Below, piece by piece: positions 14,806 to 24,169 of a DNA stretch of 37,561 bases. The DNA is from an uncultured Actinomycetes bacterium (GTDB taxonomy: Bacteria > Actinomycetota > Actinomycetes > Nanopelagicales > Nanopelagicaceae), in assembly GCA_903918325.1 (NCBI GenBank), contig CAIXDY010000035.1, positions 1-37,561 on the forward strand, given 5' to 3'. The translations under genes and the position numbers were made by a program. The notes beneath the pieces were generated by a model, which saw only the letters and a list, made by a program, of their open reading frames with translations, made no database searches and was not told the DNA's origin. How positions within the stretch are numbered: position 1 is the stretch's first letter; every line of letters starts with the position of its first letter.

Positions 14806-16178
14806 TCACCTTAACTGCAGGCGAAATCGCCTTATTAGTGGGTGGGCAAATTTATTGCGATAAAGATTTACTTGTATCGAAAGCGCCGGTCTTTGATTCG
14901 CGACTAGCAACACCAGGATCTTTCTTTCTAGCCCTTAAAGGCGAGAAAGCCGATGGACACGAGTTTGCCGCTGATGCTTACCGTAATGGCTCGATGTTTG
15001 CTTTAACCTCACATCGCATTGATGGTCCATGCATTGTTGTAGGCGACGTCGTAGAAGCACTATCAATTATCGCAACTTTTGTTCGAAAGCGTTTAGATAA
15101 GTTAACGGTCATTGGAATCACTGGATCGCAGGGCAAGACAAGTACGAAAGATTTATTAGCTCATATGTTGGGTGCAGTTGGACCAACAGTTGCTCCGGGG
15201 GGCTCTTTTAATAATGATCTTGGCCTTCCAGTAACTTTATTGGAATGCGATGACCGAACTCGTTTTTGTATTTTAGAAATGGGCGCACGACATCAGGGCG
15301 ACATTGCACGTCTGTGCTCGATTGCTGCGCCAAATATCGGTGTTGTACTTACGGTTGGAACAGCTCACATTGGAGAATTTGGTTCGCAAGCCGCAATTGC
15401 CCAAACAAAAGGGGAGTTGATCCAGTCACTTGCACCGGATGGAATCGCAATTTTAGGTTCGTATGATGAATTCACGCCAGCAATGATTAACTTGCATAAA
15501 GGAAAAACAATTATTTTCGGTGAAAAAAGCGATGTGGAAGTCCGTGCTACCGATGTTGAAATGCGCGAAGGACGCCCACATTTTGATTTAGTGACACCGG
15601 CTGGAAGAGACGCGGTTGGCATGAGACTTATTGGCGCACATCAAATTTCTAATGCACTTGCTGTTGCCGCAGTTGGTACTGCACTTTCTTTGCCACTGGA
15701 ATTAATCGCCAGCTCATTATCTACCGCTGAAATTTCAAGTAAGTGGCGTATGGAAATGCATGAGTGTGAAGATTTACTCATCATTAACGATTCCTATAAC
15801 GCCAACCCAGCTTCGATGGCGGCAGCCCTTCGCACACTCGTTCTATTTGCTCAAGAACGGGGAGGAGCTGCGTGGGCATTTGTAGGAAAGATGCACGAAC
15901 TCGGCGAGTCACAAGCCGAACAGAGCGCAAAAATTGGCACCCTTGCCCTTGAACTTGGTATCGATCACTTAGTTGTAGTCAATGCCCCAGAGTATGGATC
16001 TCCCGAAGGATCTATGAGCGTTCATCATCGTCCCACAATCGATTCAGCCTTGGATTTATTGGAACATTTCGCCCCTGGCGATGTAGTTTTAGTAAAAGCT
16101 TCACGTTCAGAACAATTTCAAGTTTTAGCAAGTGAACTAGAAAGATTATGGTTAGAAAAGGTGGGGGCTATAGAATGA
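14802..16178 (+). CDS. murF: UDP-MurNAc-tripeptide-D-Ala-D-Ala ligase MurF
   Basis: A 458-residue Mur ligase that attaches D-Ala-D-Ala to complete the UDP-MurNAc pentapeptide. The ATP loop GITGSQGKTSTKDLL lies near residues 104-118, LPVTLLECD and EMGARHQGDI follow, and the C-terminal domain has INDSYNANPASMAAAL. The usual N-terminal PGSFFLALKGEKADGHEFA is present. Overlaps of four bases with murE before and mraY after indicate coupled translation. Confidence 0.97.
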   Translation: MITLTAGEIALLVGGQIYCDKDLLVSKAPVFDSRLATPGSFFLALKGEKADGHEFAADAYRNGSMFALTSHRIDGPCIVVGDVVEALSIIATFVRKRLDKLTVIGITGSQGKTSTKDLLAHMLGAVGPTVAPGGSFNNDLGLPVTLLECDDRTRFCILEMGARHQGDIARLCSIAAPNIGVVLTVGTAHIGEFGSQAAIAQTKGELIQSLAPDGIAILGSYDEFTPAMINLHKGKTIIFGEKSDVEVRATDVEMREGRPHFDLVTPAGRDAVGMRLIGAHQISNALAVAAVGTALSLPLELIASSLSTAEISSKWRMEMHECEDLLIINDSYNANPASMAAALRTLVLFAQERGGAAWAFVGKMHELGESQAEQSAKIGTLALELGIDHLVVVNAPEYGSPEGSMSVHHRPTIDSALDLLEHFAPGDVVLVKASRSEQFQVLASELERLWLEKVGAIE

Positions 16179-17239
16179 CAAGAATTTTGATTGCAGGTGC
16201 AATCGCACTGGCATTTGCCCTCTTTGGAACTAAAGGTTTAATCCACATTCTTGCTGGACGTGGTTATGGCCAAATAATCCGCGATGATGGTCCATCGACG
16301 CATAAAACTAAACATGGCACTCCTACTATGGGCGGCATTATTTTTATCTCAGCAGCCATCATTGGTTACTTAGTTGCACATCTATTAACGAGTACGCCGA
16401 TGACTACTTCCGCCCTGCTTGTGATTGGCTTAGTAATTGGTTTAGGTTTTGTAGGTTTCTTAGATGATTGGCTAAAAGTTTCTAAACAAAATTCACGTGG
16501 CTTAAAAGGTCGATATAAATTATTGGCTCAGGCTGGGCTTGCTGGGGCTTTTGGTTTCTTTGGTTTACGTTTTCCCGATGAGTTTCATTTGACTCCAATT
16601 TCACAGTATCTTTCAGGAGTAAGCGAAACCACAATATTTCTTGGAACTGGCCTTGTAATTATCTTCATTATTTTGATGGTGATGTCGGCAAGTAATGGAG
16701 TAAATCTGACGGATGGTTTAGATGGTTTAGCAACCGGTGCCACCATCATGACTTTCTTAGCCTTTGTTTTAATTGGAGTTTGGGAGTTTGGTCAGAGTTG
16801 TGCGATTGGCGCTATTGCAACCACGAGCTGTTATCAAGTTCGAGATCCACTTGATTTAGCCGTTCTTGCTGCAGCATTTGCTGGCGGATGCACAGGTTTC
16901 TTGTGGTGGAACACGGCCCCAGCAAAAATAATTATGGGAGACACCGGTTCTCTTGCGCTGGGTGCTGCGATTGCTGGATTTGCGGCGACTTTACGCGTAG
17001 AACTTCTTCTGATTCCACTAGGTGGACTGTTTGTAATAATCACCATGTCGGTTGTTATTCAAACGCTGTATTTCAAAATCAGTGGGGGAAAGCGCGTATT
17101 TAAAATGGCGCCGCTACATCATCACTTTGAACTCAAAGGCTGGGCCGAAATTACTGTTGTAATTCGTTTTTGGATCATCGCTGGCTTGAGTGTTGCTGGG
17201 GGAATTGGTCTCTTCTATGCCCAGTGGGTAGTTAAGTAA
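16175..17239 (+). CDS. mraY: Phospho-MurNAc-pentapeptide transferase MraY
   Basis: A 354-residue polytopic membrane enzyme that makes lipid I from UDP-MurNAc-pentapeptide and undecaprenyl phosphate. Conserved signatures appear in order: KHGTPTMGGI, the Asp-Asp pair in GFLDDWLKVSK, NLTDGLDGLA, MGDTGSLALG and the histidine cluster PLHHHFELKGW. The start is ATG 16175, overlapping the murF stop, with GGTGGGGG as ribosome binding site; an in-frame ATG 27 bases upstream lies inside murF. About ten membrane helices are evident. murD starts five bases after the stop. Confidence 0.97.
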   Translation: MTRILIAGAIALAFALFGTKGLIHILAGRGYGQIIRDDGPSTHKTKHGTPTMGGIIFISAAIIGYLVAHLLTSTPMTTSALLVIGLVIGLGFVGFLDDWLKVSKQNSRGLKGRYKLLAQAGLAGAFGFFGLRFPDEFHLTPISQYLSGVSETTIFLGTGLVIIFIILMVMSASNGVNLTDGLDGLATGATIMTFLAFVLIGVWEFGQSCAIGAIATTSCYQVRDPLDLAVLAAAFAGGCTGFLWWNTAPAKIIMGDTGSLALGAAIAGFAATLRVELLLIPLGGLFVIITMSVVIQTLYFKISGGKRVFKMAPLHHHFELKGWAEITVVIRFWIIAGLSVAGGIGLFYAQWVVK

Positions 17240-17244
17240 CTCCT

Positions 17245-18639
17245 ATGCCACTGACTAGTGCTGGCGAAAAAATCCTGATTCTTGGTGCAGGTGTGACTGG
17301 CAATTCGGTTGCTCGCGCACTTCACAAGCGAGGTGCAATAGTCACGCTAGTAGATGAAAACCCAGCTGCGGTAAGTGAATTTGAAATTATAAAAGTTTCC
17401 GAGGTTAAACTTTCAGAATTTAATAGCGTCGTGGTTTCACCTGGCTGGCGCCAGAATCATCCTTTGATCCTGCAAGCACTTGCCCAAGGCATCCCATTGC
17501 TGAACGAGATTGATTTAGCGTGGCACATTAAAAATGAAGTTGCGCCAAATCAGCGATGGATTGCCTTGACGGGTACTAATGGAAAAACTACAACGGTCGA
17601 AATGGCTGCAGCAATGGTACGGGCAGGTGGTTTACATGCAACCGCATGTGGCAACGTTGGAGATACCGTTATCGATGCTCTTGAACAAAGCCACACCTTT
17701 GATGTCCTAGTTCTTGAACTCTCATCTTTCCAACTGCATTGGTGCAAAGAAGCACAGTTTGTTGCAAGTGCCATTCTCAATATTGCCGATGATCATATTG
17801 ATTGGCATGGAAGTTTTGATGAATACGCTCAAAGTAAGATTTCTTTACTTGATCGTTCCACTACCGCAATTCTCAATGGCGATGATTCGCAGGTGGTGCA
17901 ACGAACTGCACATTGGCAGGGGCGTAAAGTGTTTTATTCCCTGGATACTCCAGCTCCTGGTGAAATAGGTTTAGTTGAGGAGTTACTTGTTGATCGTGCA
18001 TTTGTGGCCGATCCTCAAGAAGCGGCCATGTTTGCCGAACTGTTAGAAGTAAAACCAACGGTTCCGCACAATGTTTCTAACGCTTTAGCAGCTGCGGCTC
18101 TAGCCCGCACCGTTGGTGTAAGTCATGAAGATATTCGAAAGGCGATACAGGATTTTCGAACTGGCCGACACCGCATTGAAACCATTTTAGAATCAGATTC
18201 AATTACTTGGGTTGATGATTCCAAAGCAACTAATCCCCATGCTGCGGCTGCAGCACTGATGTCTCACGAATCAGTTATCTGGATTGCTGGAGGATTAGCT
18301 AAAGGTGCACAGATGGGGGAGTTAGTAGCTAAAACTTCGCAGCGAATTAAAGCGGCAATTCTGATTGGGGCCGATCGGGATTTGATTGAAGCAGCTTTTG
18401 TTCAATTTTCCCCGCAGACTAAGCGAGTAATGATCGATCCTGGAAGCGAGTATGTAAAAGGCGGCGATTCAAATTCTTTGATGGAAAATATTGTTACGTG
18501 CGCAATCCAGCTTGCAGACAAGGGTGACAGTGTCTTACTAGCGCCAGCATGCGCATCGATGGATCAATTTCTTTCATATGCCGATCGTGGTGACCGTTTT
18601 GCACAAGCCGTTAAGAAGTTGGTTGCGCATGCAAACTGA
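17245..18639 (+). CDS. murD: UDP-MurNAc-L-alanine:D-glutamate ligase MurD
   Basis: A 464-residue Mur ligase adding D-Glu to UDP-MurNAc-L-Ala. The N-terminal Rossmann domain starts ILILGAGVTGNSVARAL, the ATP loop is ALTGTNGKTTTVEM at about residues 107-120, and the C-terminal half carries RTGRHRIE and WVDDSKATNPHAAAAAL, diagnostic of MurD. LLAPACASMDQFLSYADRGDRF near the end is the usual closing motif. No ribosome binding site is obvious; translation is probably coupled to mraY five bases upstream. It overlaps ftsW by eleven bases. Confidence 0.97.
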   Translation: MPLTSAGEKILILGAGVTGNSVARALHKRGAIVTLVDENPAAVSEFEIIKVSEVKLSEFNSVVVSPGWRQNHPLILQALAQGIPLLNEIDLAWHIKNEVAPNQRWIALTGTNGKTTTVEMAAAMVRAGGLHATACGNVGDTVIDALEQSHTFDVLVLELSSFQLHWCKEAQFVASAILNIADDHIDWHGSFDEYAQSKISLLDRSTTAILNGDDSQVVQRTAHWQGRKVFYSLDTPAPGEIGLVEELLVDRAFVADPQEAAMFAELLEVKPTVPHNVSNALAAAALARTVGVSHEDIRKAIQDFRTGRHRIETILESDSITWVDDSKATNPHAAAAALMSHESVIWIAGGLAKGAQMGELVAKTSQRIKAAILIGADRDLIEAAFVQFSPQTKRVMIDPGSEYVKGGDSNSLMENIVTCAIQLADKGDSVLLAPACASMDQFLSYADRGDRFAQAVKKLVAHAN

Positions 18640-19801
18640 GCGCCGTGAAACGTTTTTTACTAAGCCAGTAAATCTCTACTACATGCTGGTAGGCAGCACG
18701 CTGACTTTGAGTATGTTGGGTTTGATTATGGTCTTCTCTGCATCTTCAATCTATTCCCTTGAAAATAAGGGCTCAACTTATGCAATTGTTTTACGACAAT
18801 TTATTTTCTTGGCCATGTCAATCCCGATGGCCTGGGTGCTTTCACGGTTTTCACTTGCTCGCTGGAAACTAATTGCCCGTTTTGGCGTTTTAGCTTCTTT
18901 GGCCCTTCTTGTAATAGTTCAAGTGCCGGGTGTTGGTAAGAGTGTCAACGGTAATCACAACTGGATTAGTTTGGGTTTTGTGGATGTGCAGCCCAGCGAA
19001 GTGGCAAAGTTTTTGATGGTTCTTTGGGCCGGTTTTATTTTAGCTAAACGTGAACGCACTGGTGAGGTGCAGGCCAATGTAATTAAGTTAATTGCGCCGG
19101 CATATTTATTATGTATTTTGCTCGTTCTCTATGGCAGCGATTTAGGTACGGCCTCGGTTTTCGCCTTTGTTTTAGCTGGATTGTTATGGGTATCAGGTGT
19201 GCGCTTAGGTGCATTTGCGGTCGTATCAGGCATCGGCTTCTTAGGAATTGCTGGATTAATTTTGGCTGCACCATATCGAGTACAAAGATTTGCAGTTTTT
19301 CTGCATCCATTTGCCGCAGGTCAGTATAAAAGTTATGGATGGCAACCCGCGCATAGCCTTTTAGGTCTAGCTAGTGGTGGATTATTCGGTGTAGGTCTGG
19401 GTGCAAGTCGTCAAAAATGGGGAAACCTACCTGAAGCACACACAGATTTTATTTTTTCAGTCATTGGTGAAGAGCTAGGTTTGTTTGGAACTATTGCAAC
19501 ACTCTTACTTCTTTCAATTCTCATTTTCTCTATCTTTAAAATTGCGTTGCGCGCTAATGATCCCATGGTGCGTTATGTCAGTTGTGGAATTGGATGTTGG
19601 ATTGGCATACAGACAATTCTCAATGTTGGATCGGCAATAAGCGTGCTACCTGTAGTTGGAGTAACTTTGCCTTTACTCTCATATGGAGGTTCGGCACTGA
19701 TTGCTACGTATATGGGCATAGCTTTTGTCATCGGTGCTGCCCGTAGAGACCCGATTATTTATAGCGAACTCAAGAAAACTGGTATCCCATGGCTACGATA
19801 A
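18629..19801 (+). CDS. ftsW: Septal peptidoglycan glycosyltransferase FtsW
   Basis: A 390-residue SEDS-family membrane protein that polymerises lipid II at the septum together with FtsI. The start chosen is ATG 18629 (MQTERRETFF), eleven bases before the murD stop; longer in-frame starts lie deeper in murD and give hydrophilic non-family sequence. SEDS hallmarks are MVFSASSIYSL after helix 1, VGKSVNGNHNWISLG with QPSEVAKF, LPEAHTDFIFSVIGEELG, and the final VGVTLPLLSYGGSALIATYMGIAFV. Ten membrane helices are expected. murG starts thirteen bases before its stop. Confidence 0.96.
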   Translation: MQTERRETFFTKPVNLYYMLVGSTLTLSMLGLIMVFSASSIYSLENKGSTYAIVLRQFIFLAMSIPMAWVLSRFSLARWKLIARFGVLASLALLVIVQVPGVGKSVNGNHNWISLGFVDVQPSEVAKFLMVLWAGFILAKRERTGEVQANVIKLIAPAYLLCILLVLYGSDLGTASVFAFVLAGLLWVSGVRLGAFAVVSGIGFLGIAGLILAAPYRVQRFAVFLHPFAAGQYKSYGWQPAHSLLGLASGGLFGVGLGASRQKWGNLPEAHTDFIFSVIGEELGLFGTIATLLLLSILIFSIFKIALRANDPMVRYVSCGIGCWIGIQTILNVGSAISVLPVVGVTLPLLSYGGSALIATYMGIAFVIGAARRDPIIYSELKKTGIPWLR

Positions 19802-20868
19802 TTTTTGCCGGCGGCGGTACTGCTGGACACATTGAACCAGCCTTAGCGGTAGCTCGTGAATGGAAAAGCGCACACCCAAAAGATGACATTGTTTTTCTAG
19901 GAACAATACATGGATTAGAAAATGCAATCGTCCCTGCAGCCGGGTTTACGTTGGCACATATTCCACGTGTCAGCATTTCACGCAAGCCCTCATTAAGTTG
20001 GCTACAGATTCCATTCGATTTATTTCGATCAGTTGCAGCTGCAGGTTCAATTATTAAAAAAGCCGACTTACTCATCGGTTTTGGTGGTTATGTAAGTGCG
20101 CCGGCGTATATTGCCGCGGGTTTGCGTCGAATCCCTATCGTGATACATGAAGCAAATGCCAAACCCGGTTGGGCAAATCGCTTAGGCGCGGTATTCACAA
20201 AAAATTTAGCCGTGGCTTATGGAGTTTCTTCAGGGGCTTTCTCCAATGCCCTACTTACTGGACTTCCACTTCGAAGCGATGTGGCAACCGCTCTCATTGA
20301 TGCCGAGAAAAATTGGTCACAAGCCCGTCATGATGCAAAAGCACGATTAGGTTTTGATAATTCTAAGCCGCTGGTTTTTGTTATGGGTGGCTCTCAAGGA
20401 TCAGTTGCCATTAACTCAATCATCGCCACAGCATTACCTGAGATGATGTCGCACAATATTTCGCTCTTGCACTCAGTGGGTCGACGCAATGAATTACCTC
20501 AGAGCACTGATTCTTATCGCCCAGTCGCCTATGTAGATGCAATGGCCGATGCTTACCTAGCTAGTGATCTGATTATCGCTAGAAGTGGGGCGGTGACGTG
20601 CAGCGAATTTCGAGCTTTGGGTCGTTATGCCTTATTTGTACCGCTACCAATTGGAAATGGCGAACAGTTCTATAACGCAAGCCAACTAGTTCAGGATGGT
20701 CGTGCCACTGTAATCGCACAGAAAGATTTCACCGCTGAGTTTTTAGTTTCTCAAATTCAGAACATTTTACTTGATGCCGAAAAATCTCAATTGGAAGGCT
20801 CTACCCTTGATGCATTAGCGGCACAAAAGATTGCTGCGCTTGGAGAATTTGCGATGGGTGGCAAATAA
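19789..20868 (+). CDS. murG: Undecaprenyl-PP-MurNAc-pentapeptide GlcNAc transferase MurG
   Basis: A 359-residue GT-B glycosyltransferase that converts lipid I to lipid II on the inner face of the membrane. The N-terminal loop FAGGGTAGHIEPALAVA, GFGGYVSAPAYIAA and HEANAKPGWANRLG bind the acceptor; the C-terminal donor domain has VMGGSQGSVAIN and RSGAVTCSEFRALG. The usual glutamine-rich donor motif appears as NGEQFYNASQL. It overlaps ftsW by thirteen bases and murC by one base (TAATG). Confidence 0.96.
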   Translation: MATIIFAGGGTAGHIEPALAVAREWKSAHPKDDIVFLGTIHGLENAIVPAAGFTLAHIPRVSISRKPSLSWLQIPFDLFRSVAAAGSIIKKADLLIGFGGYVSAPAYIAAGLRRIPIVIHEANAKPGWANRLGAVFTKNLAVAYGVSSGAFSNALLTGLPLRSDVATALIDAEKNWSQARHDAKARLGFDNSKPLVFVMGGSQGSVAINSIIATALPEMMSHNISLLHSVGRRNELPQSTDSYRPVAYVDAMADAYLASDLIIARSGAVTCSEFRALGRYALFVPLPIGNGEQFYNASQLVQDGRATVIAQKDFTAEFLVSQIQNILLDAEKSQLEGSTLDALAAQKIAALGEFAMGGK

Positions 20869-22253
20869 TGAAGCCAACACTTTCTTCACTTATAGGTAAG
20901 CGCGTACATTTTATTGGAATTGGCGGCGCAGGGATGAGCGGCCTTGCCAGAATTTCGCTCTCGCATGGTATTCACGTGAGTGGATCAGATGCTAAAGACT
21001 CATCGGTTGTAAAAGCTTTGCAAGCACTCGGTGCACGTATTTCAACTTCACATCATGCCGAGAATGTAGAAGGCGCAGACTTAGTTGTTTACTCAACCGC
21101 GATTTCCCAGAGCAATCCGGAATTACAACGTGCTAACGAGTTAGGTTTGATAATTCTGACTCGCGCTTCCGCACTTTCTATTTTGATGTCTGAGTCGAAA
21201 AGTATTGCGGTAGCAGGAACGCATGGAAAAACAACTACGTCATCAATGATGGCTGTGGCCCTTCAAGCCTGCGGGGCTGATCCATCTTTTGCAATCGGTG
21301 GAACTATCACCGCCTCTGGCTCCAATGCACATCGCGGTACTGGTGAAATCTTTGTTGCAGAGGCTGATGAATCTGATGGATCTTTCATTGAATATCGGCC
21401 ATTTGCGGCAATTGTTACAAACGTGGAACATGATCATGTCGATTATTTTGCTACCCCAAAAGCAGTAGAAGATGCCTTTAAAGATTTTGTTGAAACAATT
21501 AGCCCTCAAGGTTTCCTCACATATTGCGGTGATGATGCGGGTGCTCGAAAATTGGCATCGCACGTTTCGTCATGCGAGCTGATTTCATATGGCACCGCCG
21601 ATGATTGCGATTTGAAATTAGACTCCATCGAGTTAGCCGCAATGGGCTCAAAAGCGCGCGCTATTTGGCGTGGGAAAACCGTTGGTTTTATTGAATTACA
21701 GGTGCCTGGTCACCATAACTTGCTCAACGCTGCAGCGGTTTTGGCAACAGGACTGAATCTTGGTTTTAGCGCCCCCGATTTATTAACTGGCCTTGCTACT
21801 TTCCATGGAACTGGTCGACGTTTTGAAGTGAAGGGAACTGTCCATGGAATTCGAGTGGTTGATGATTATGGCCACCACCCAACCGAGATCGATGTAACGC
21901 TAGAGGCTGCACGTCGCTTTGCCGGAGATGGACGACTTTTAGTTATTTTTCAGCCACATCGCTATTCACGCACGCAAGCTTTTTATAAGGAGTTCGCGAT
22001 TGCGCTCTCAAAAGCCGATGCGGCGTATGTGTTAGAAATATATGCAGCCAGTGAGAAAAGTATTCCAGGTGTCACCTCACGCTTAATCACTGACCTCATG
22101 ACTAATGGACAATACATTCCCAATTTTGTCGAAGTCACTGATGCCGTTATTAACTCAGCACAACCTTTGGATGTCATTATGACTTTAGGCGCCGGTGATG
22201 TCAGTTCGCTTGCACCCATCATTGTCGATGGTCTGAAACGACGTTTTGATTAA
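20868..22253 (+). CDS. murC: UDP-N-acetylmuramate-L-alanine ligase MurC
   Basis: A 461-residue Mur ligase for the first peptide step of muropeptide synthesis. The N-terminus has the MurC Rossmann motif FIGIGGAGMSGLARI, the ATP loop is VAGTHGKTTTSSMM, and ADESDGSFIEY, NVEHDHVDYF, GTGRRFEVKG and DDYGHHPTEI follow in the expected order. It is translationally coupled to murG by TAATG and is followed immediately by the ftsQ ATG. Confidence 0.97.
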   Translation: MKPTLSSLIGKRVHFIGIGGAGMSGLARISLSHGIHVSGSDAKDSSVVKALQALGARISTSHHAENVEGADLVVYSTAISQSNPELQRANELGLIILTRASALSILMSESKSIAVAGTHGKTTTSSMMAVALQACGADPSFAIGGTITASGSNAHRGTGEIFVAEADESDGSFIEYRPFAAIVTNVEHDHVDYFATPKAVEDAFKDFVETISPQGFLTYCGDDAGARKLASHVSSCELISYGTADDCDLKLDSIELAAMGSKARAIWRGKTVGFIELQVPGHHNLLNAAAVLATGLNLGFSAPDLLTGLATFHGTGRRFEVKGTVHGIRVVDDYGHHPTEIDVTLEAARRFAGDGRLLVIFQPHRYSRTQAFYKEFAIALSKADAAYVLEIYAASEKSIPGVTSRLITDLMTNGQYIPNFVEVTDAVINSAQPLDVIMTLGAGDVSSLAPIIVDGLKRRFD

Positions 22254-22895
22254 ATGAAAAACAAGCGCCTTATTGCTTTAATTTCAATCCTTCTACTTGC
22301 CGTAGCTTCCTATGTTCTGGGCTGGTCCACCTTGCTCACAGTTAGAGGTATCGAAGTGACTGGTACATCGGCAAATCTGACTTCCCAAGTTTTCAAAGGG
22401 GAAAAATTAGCCCGAGTAGAACCGCGCACAGTTGCAGCTTCCTACCAAAAATATGATTTCATCGAATCAGCACAAGTCTCACGCAACTGGCTTACTGGCA
22501 AAGTCACAATTGCAATTACCGAACGCACTCCAATTGCAATCTATAACGGTGCAGCTATTGATAAGCAAGGCAAAGCTTTTGTACCTCATTCGGGGGCTGA
22601 AAAAAATCTCCCGCTGATTTCGGCAGCTACAACTGCCGATGCCATAACGGCCGTCAATTTCTTTAAAACTCTTCCTCCAGAAATCACCTCTCACTTGACG
22701 CTGTTAAAAATGCTCAGTGGTCAGGCTTACCAGTTGAGCATCGATCTGGGGGATAGGAAACTTCAACTTCGATGGGGTACTGCTACTGAAAACGCTCTGA
22801 AAGTAAAGGTTTATAAGGCTTTAATGGCACAACCTGAAAATGCAAAAATAAGACGTATGGATCTTTCTGCTCCCCATGCACCAATCGTTAAATAA
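22254..22895 (+). CDS. ftsQ: Cell division protein FtsQ/DivIB
   Basis: A 213-residue bitopic protein: KNKR cytoplasmic tip, membrane helix at about residues 6-24, then a POTRA domain (LTVRGIEVTGTSANLTSQVF) and a beta domain containing RNWLTGKVTIAITERTPIAIY, the most conserved FtsQ block. FtsQ links FtsL/FtsB to the divisome on the outer side of the membrane. It begins on the base after the murC stop. It is followed by a 134-base gap that carries the ftsZ leader. Confidence 0.92.
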   Translation: MKNKRLIALISILLLAVASYVLGWSTLLTVRGIEVTGTSANLTSQVFKGEKLARVEPRTVAASYQKYDFIESAQVSRNWLTGKVTIAITERTPIAIYNGAAIDKQGKAFVPHSGAEKNLPLISAATTADAITAVNFFKTLPPEITSHLTLLKMLSGQAYQLSIDLGDRKLQLRWGTATENALKVKVYKALMAQPENAKIRRMDLSAPHAPIVK

Positions 22896-22933
22896 ATATT
22901 TTTAACGACACAATAAATAATTCATGTCGGTAT

Positions 22934-23023
22934 TTGATTAAGCGCCTCGCGCACTTTACGTTCGCCTTATCGAAAAACGTTGAATTATAAGGCTCAAGTA
23001 GAGGTTTATGGTTCCCAAGGAGG
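22934..23023 (+). promoter_or_regulatory. ftsZ leader: candidate promoter, inverted repeat and strong ribosome binding site
   Basis: The only sizeable gap between rsmH and yggT. TTGATT (22934-22939) and TACGTT (22957-22962), 17 bases apart, could be a promoter. GCCTTAT at 22964-22970 and ATAAGGC at 22987-22993 form a perfect seven-base inverted repeat with a 16-base spacer, at or just after the predicted start site. AAGGAGG at 23017-23023 is a full Shine-Dalgarno sequence six bases before the ftsZ GTG. The presence of a leader suggests FtsZ is also expressed independently of the mur genes; the promoter boxes are by eye only. Confidence 0.5.
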
Positions 23024-23029
23024 ATACAC

Positions 23030-24163
23030 GTGGCTTCACCGCAGAATTATTTAGCAGTCATCAAAGTTGTTGGAATTGGTGGCGGTGGAGTTAATGCAAT
23101 TAATCGAATGATTGATGTGGGACTTAAAGGTGTTGAGTTCATTGCAATTAACACTGATGCACAACATTTGTTAATGAGTGATGCTGATGTGAAATTAGAT
23201 ATTGGTCGAAAGACAACTCGTGGTCTGGGTGCCGGAATGGATCCTGAAAAAGGTCGCGAAGCCGCACTTGATCACGCTGATGATATTGAAGAAATTTTGC
23301 GTGGAGCAGATATGGTTTTTGTAACTGCCGGTGAAGGTGGAGGCACCGGAACTGGTGCAGCTCCAATCGTTGCAAAAATTGCAAAAGATATTGGTGCATT
23401 AACAATTGGTGTTGTAACTCGTCCATTTTCCTTTGAAGCGAAATTGCGTTCGACTCAAGCCGATATTGGAATTGAAGCTTTGCGTGAAGAAGTCGACACT
23501 CTCATTGTGATTCCAAATGATCGCTTACTTGCTATTTCAGATCGCACAATTACTTTAGCCGATGCATTTAAGAGTGCAGACCAAGTTCTCTTATCTGGCG
23601 TACAGGGAATTACTGAAATCATTACTCAGCCAGGTTTAATTAACTTAGACTTTGCCGATGTTAAAGCGGTTATGTCCGGCGCTGGTTCTGCACTTATGGG
23701 TATCGGATCTGCTCGTGGCGAAAATCGCGCACTTCGTGCCGCTGAACTTGCAATCTCGTCACCACTTCTTGAAGCTTCAATAGATGGGGCAATGGGCGTC
23801 CTGCTTTCGATTTCTGGCGGTTCTGATTTAGGTCTCTTTGAAGTTAACGAAGCGTGCGAGCTCGTGCAATCAGCAGTGCATCCAAATGCTAAATTCATTT
23901 TTGGAACAACTATCGATGATGCACTCGGAGATGAAGTTCGTATTACGGTAGTTGCCGCTGGTTTTGAAGGTGGCGAACCCCGCAAGGTATCAACGCCAGT
24001 TATCAATGCTGCGACGTTAGGTGGAGTAGCAGATCCCTTGCCCGCCAATGATCCAATCTCTGTAGCGCTAGAGCTCGGTGATGAGCCAACTCCGCGACGT
24101 CGAGTTACTTTCGAAGAACTCGTAGCTGAGGATGAGATCGACGTTCCAGACTTTATGAAGTAA
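23030..24163 (+). CDS. ftsZ: Cell division GTPase FtsZ
   Basis: A 377-residue tubulin homologue that forms the division ring. It starts with GTG at 23030 after a perfect AAGGAGG. The N-terminal IKVVGIGGGGVNAINRMI and the tubulin signature GGGTGTG at residues 103-109 bind GTP; the T7-loop region (NLDFADVKAVMSGAGSALMG) supplies the catalytic aspartate contact. A linker follows, and the C-terminal peptide DEIDVPDFMK is the actinobacterial docking tail for SepF and other partners. pgeF follows six bases later, probably in the same transcript. Confidence 0.98.
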   Translation: MASPQNYLAVIKVVGIGGGGVNAINRMIDVGLKGVEFIAINTDAQHLLMSDADVKLDIGRKTTRGLGAGMDPEKGREAALDHADDIEEILRGADMVFVTAGEGGGTGTGAAPIVAKIAKDIGALTIGVVTRPFSFEAKLRSTQADIGIEALREEVDTLIVIPNDRLLAISDRTITLADAFKSADQVLLSGVQGITEIITQPGLINLDFADVKAVMSGAGSALMGIGSARGENRALRAAELAISSPLLEASIDGAMGVLLSISGGSDLGLFEVNEACELVQSAVHPNAKFIFGTTIDDALGDEVRITVVAAGFEGGEPRKVSTPVINAATLGGVADPLPANDPISVALELGDEPTPRRRVTFEELVAEDEIDVPDFMK

Positions 24164-24169
24164 AGGCAG

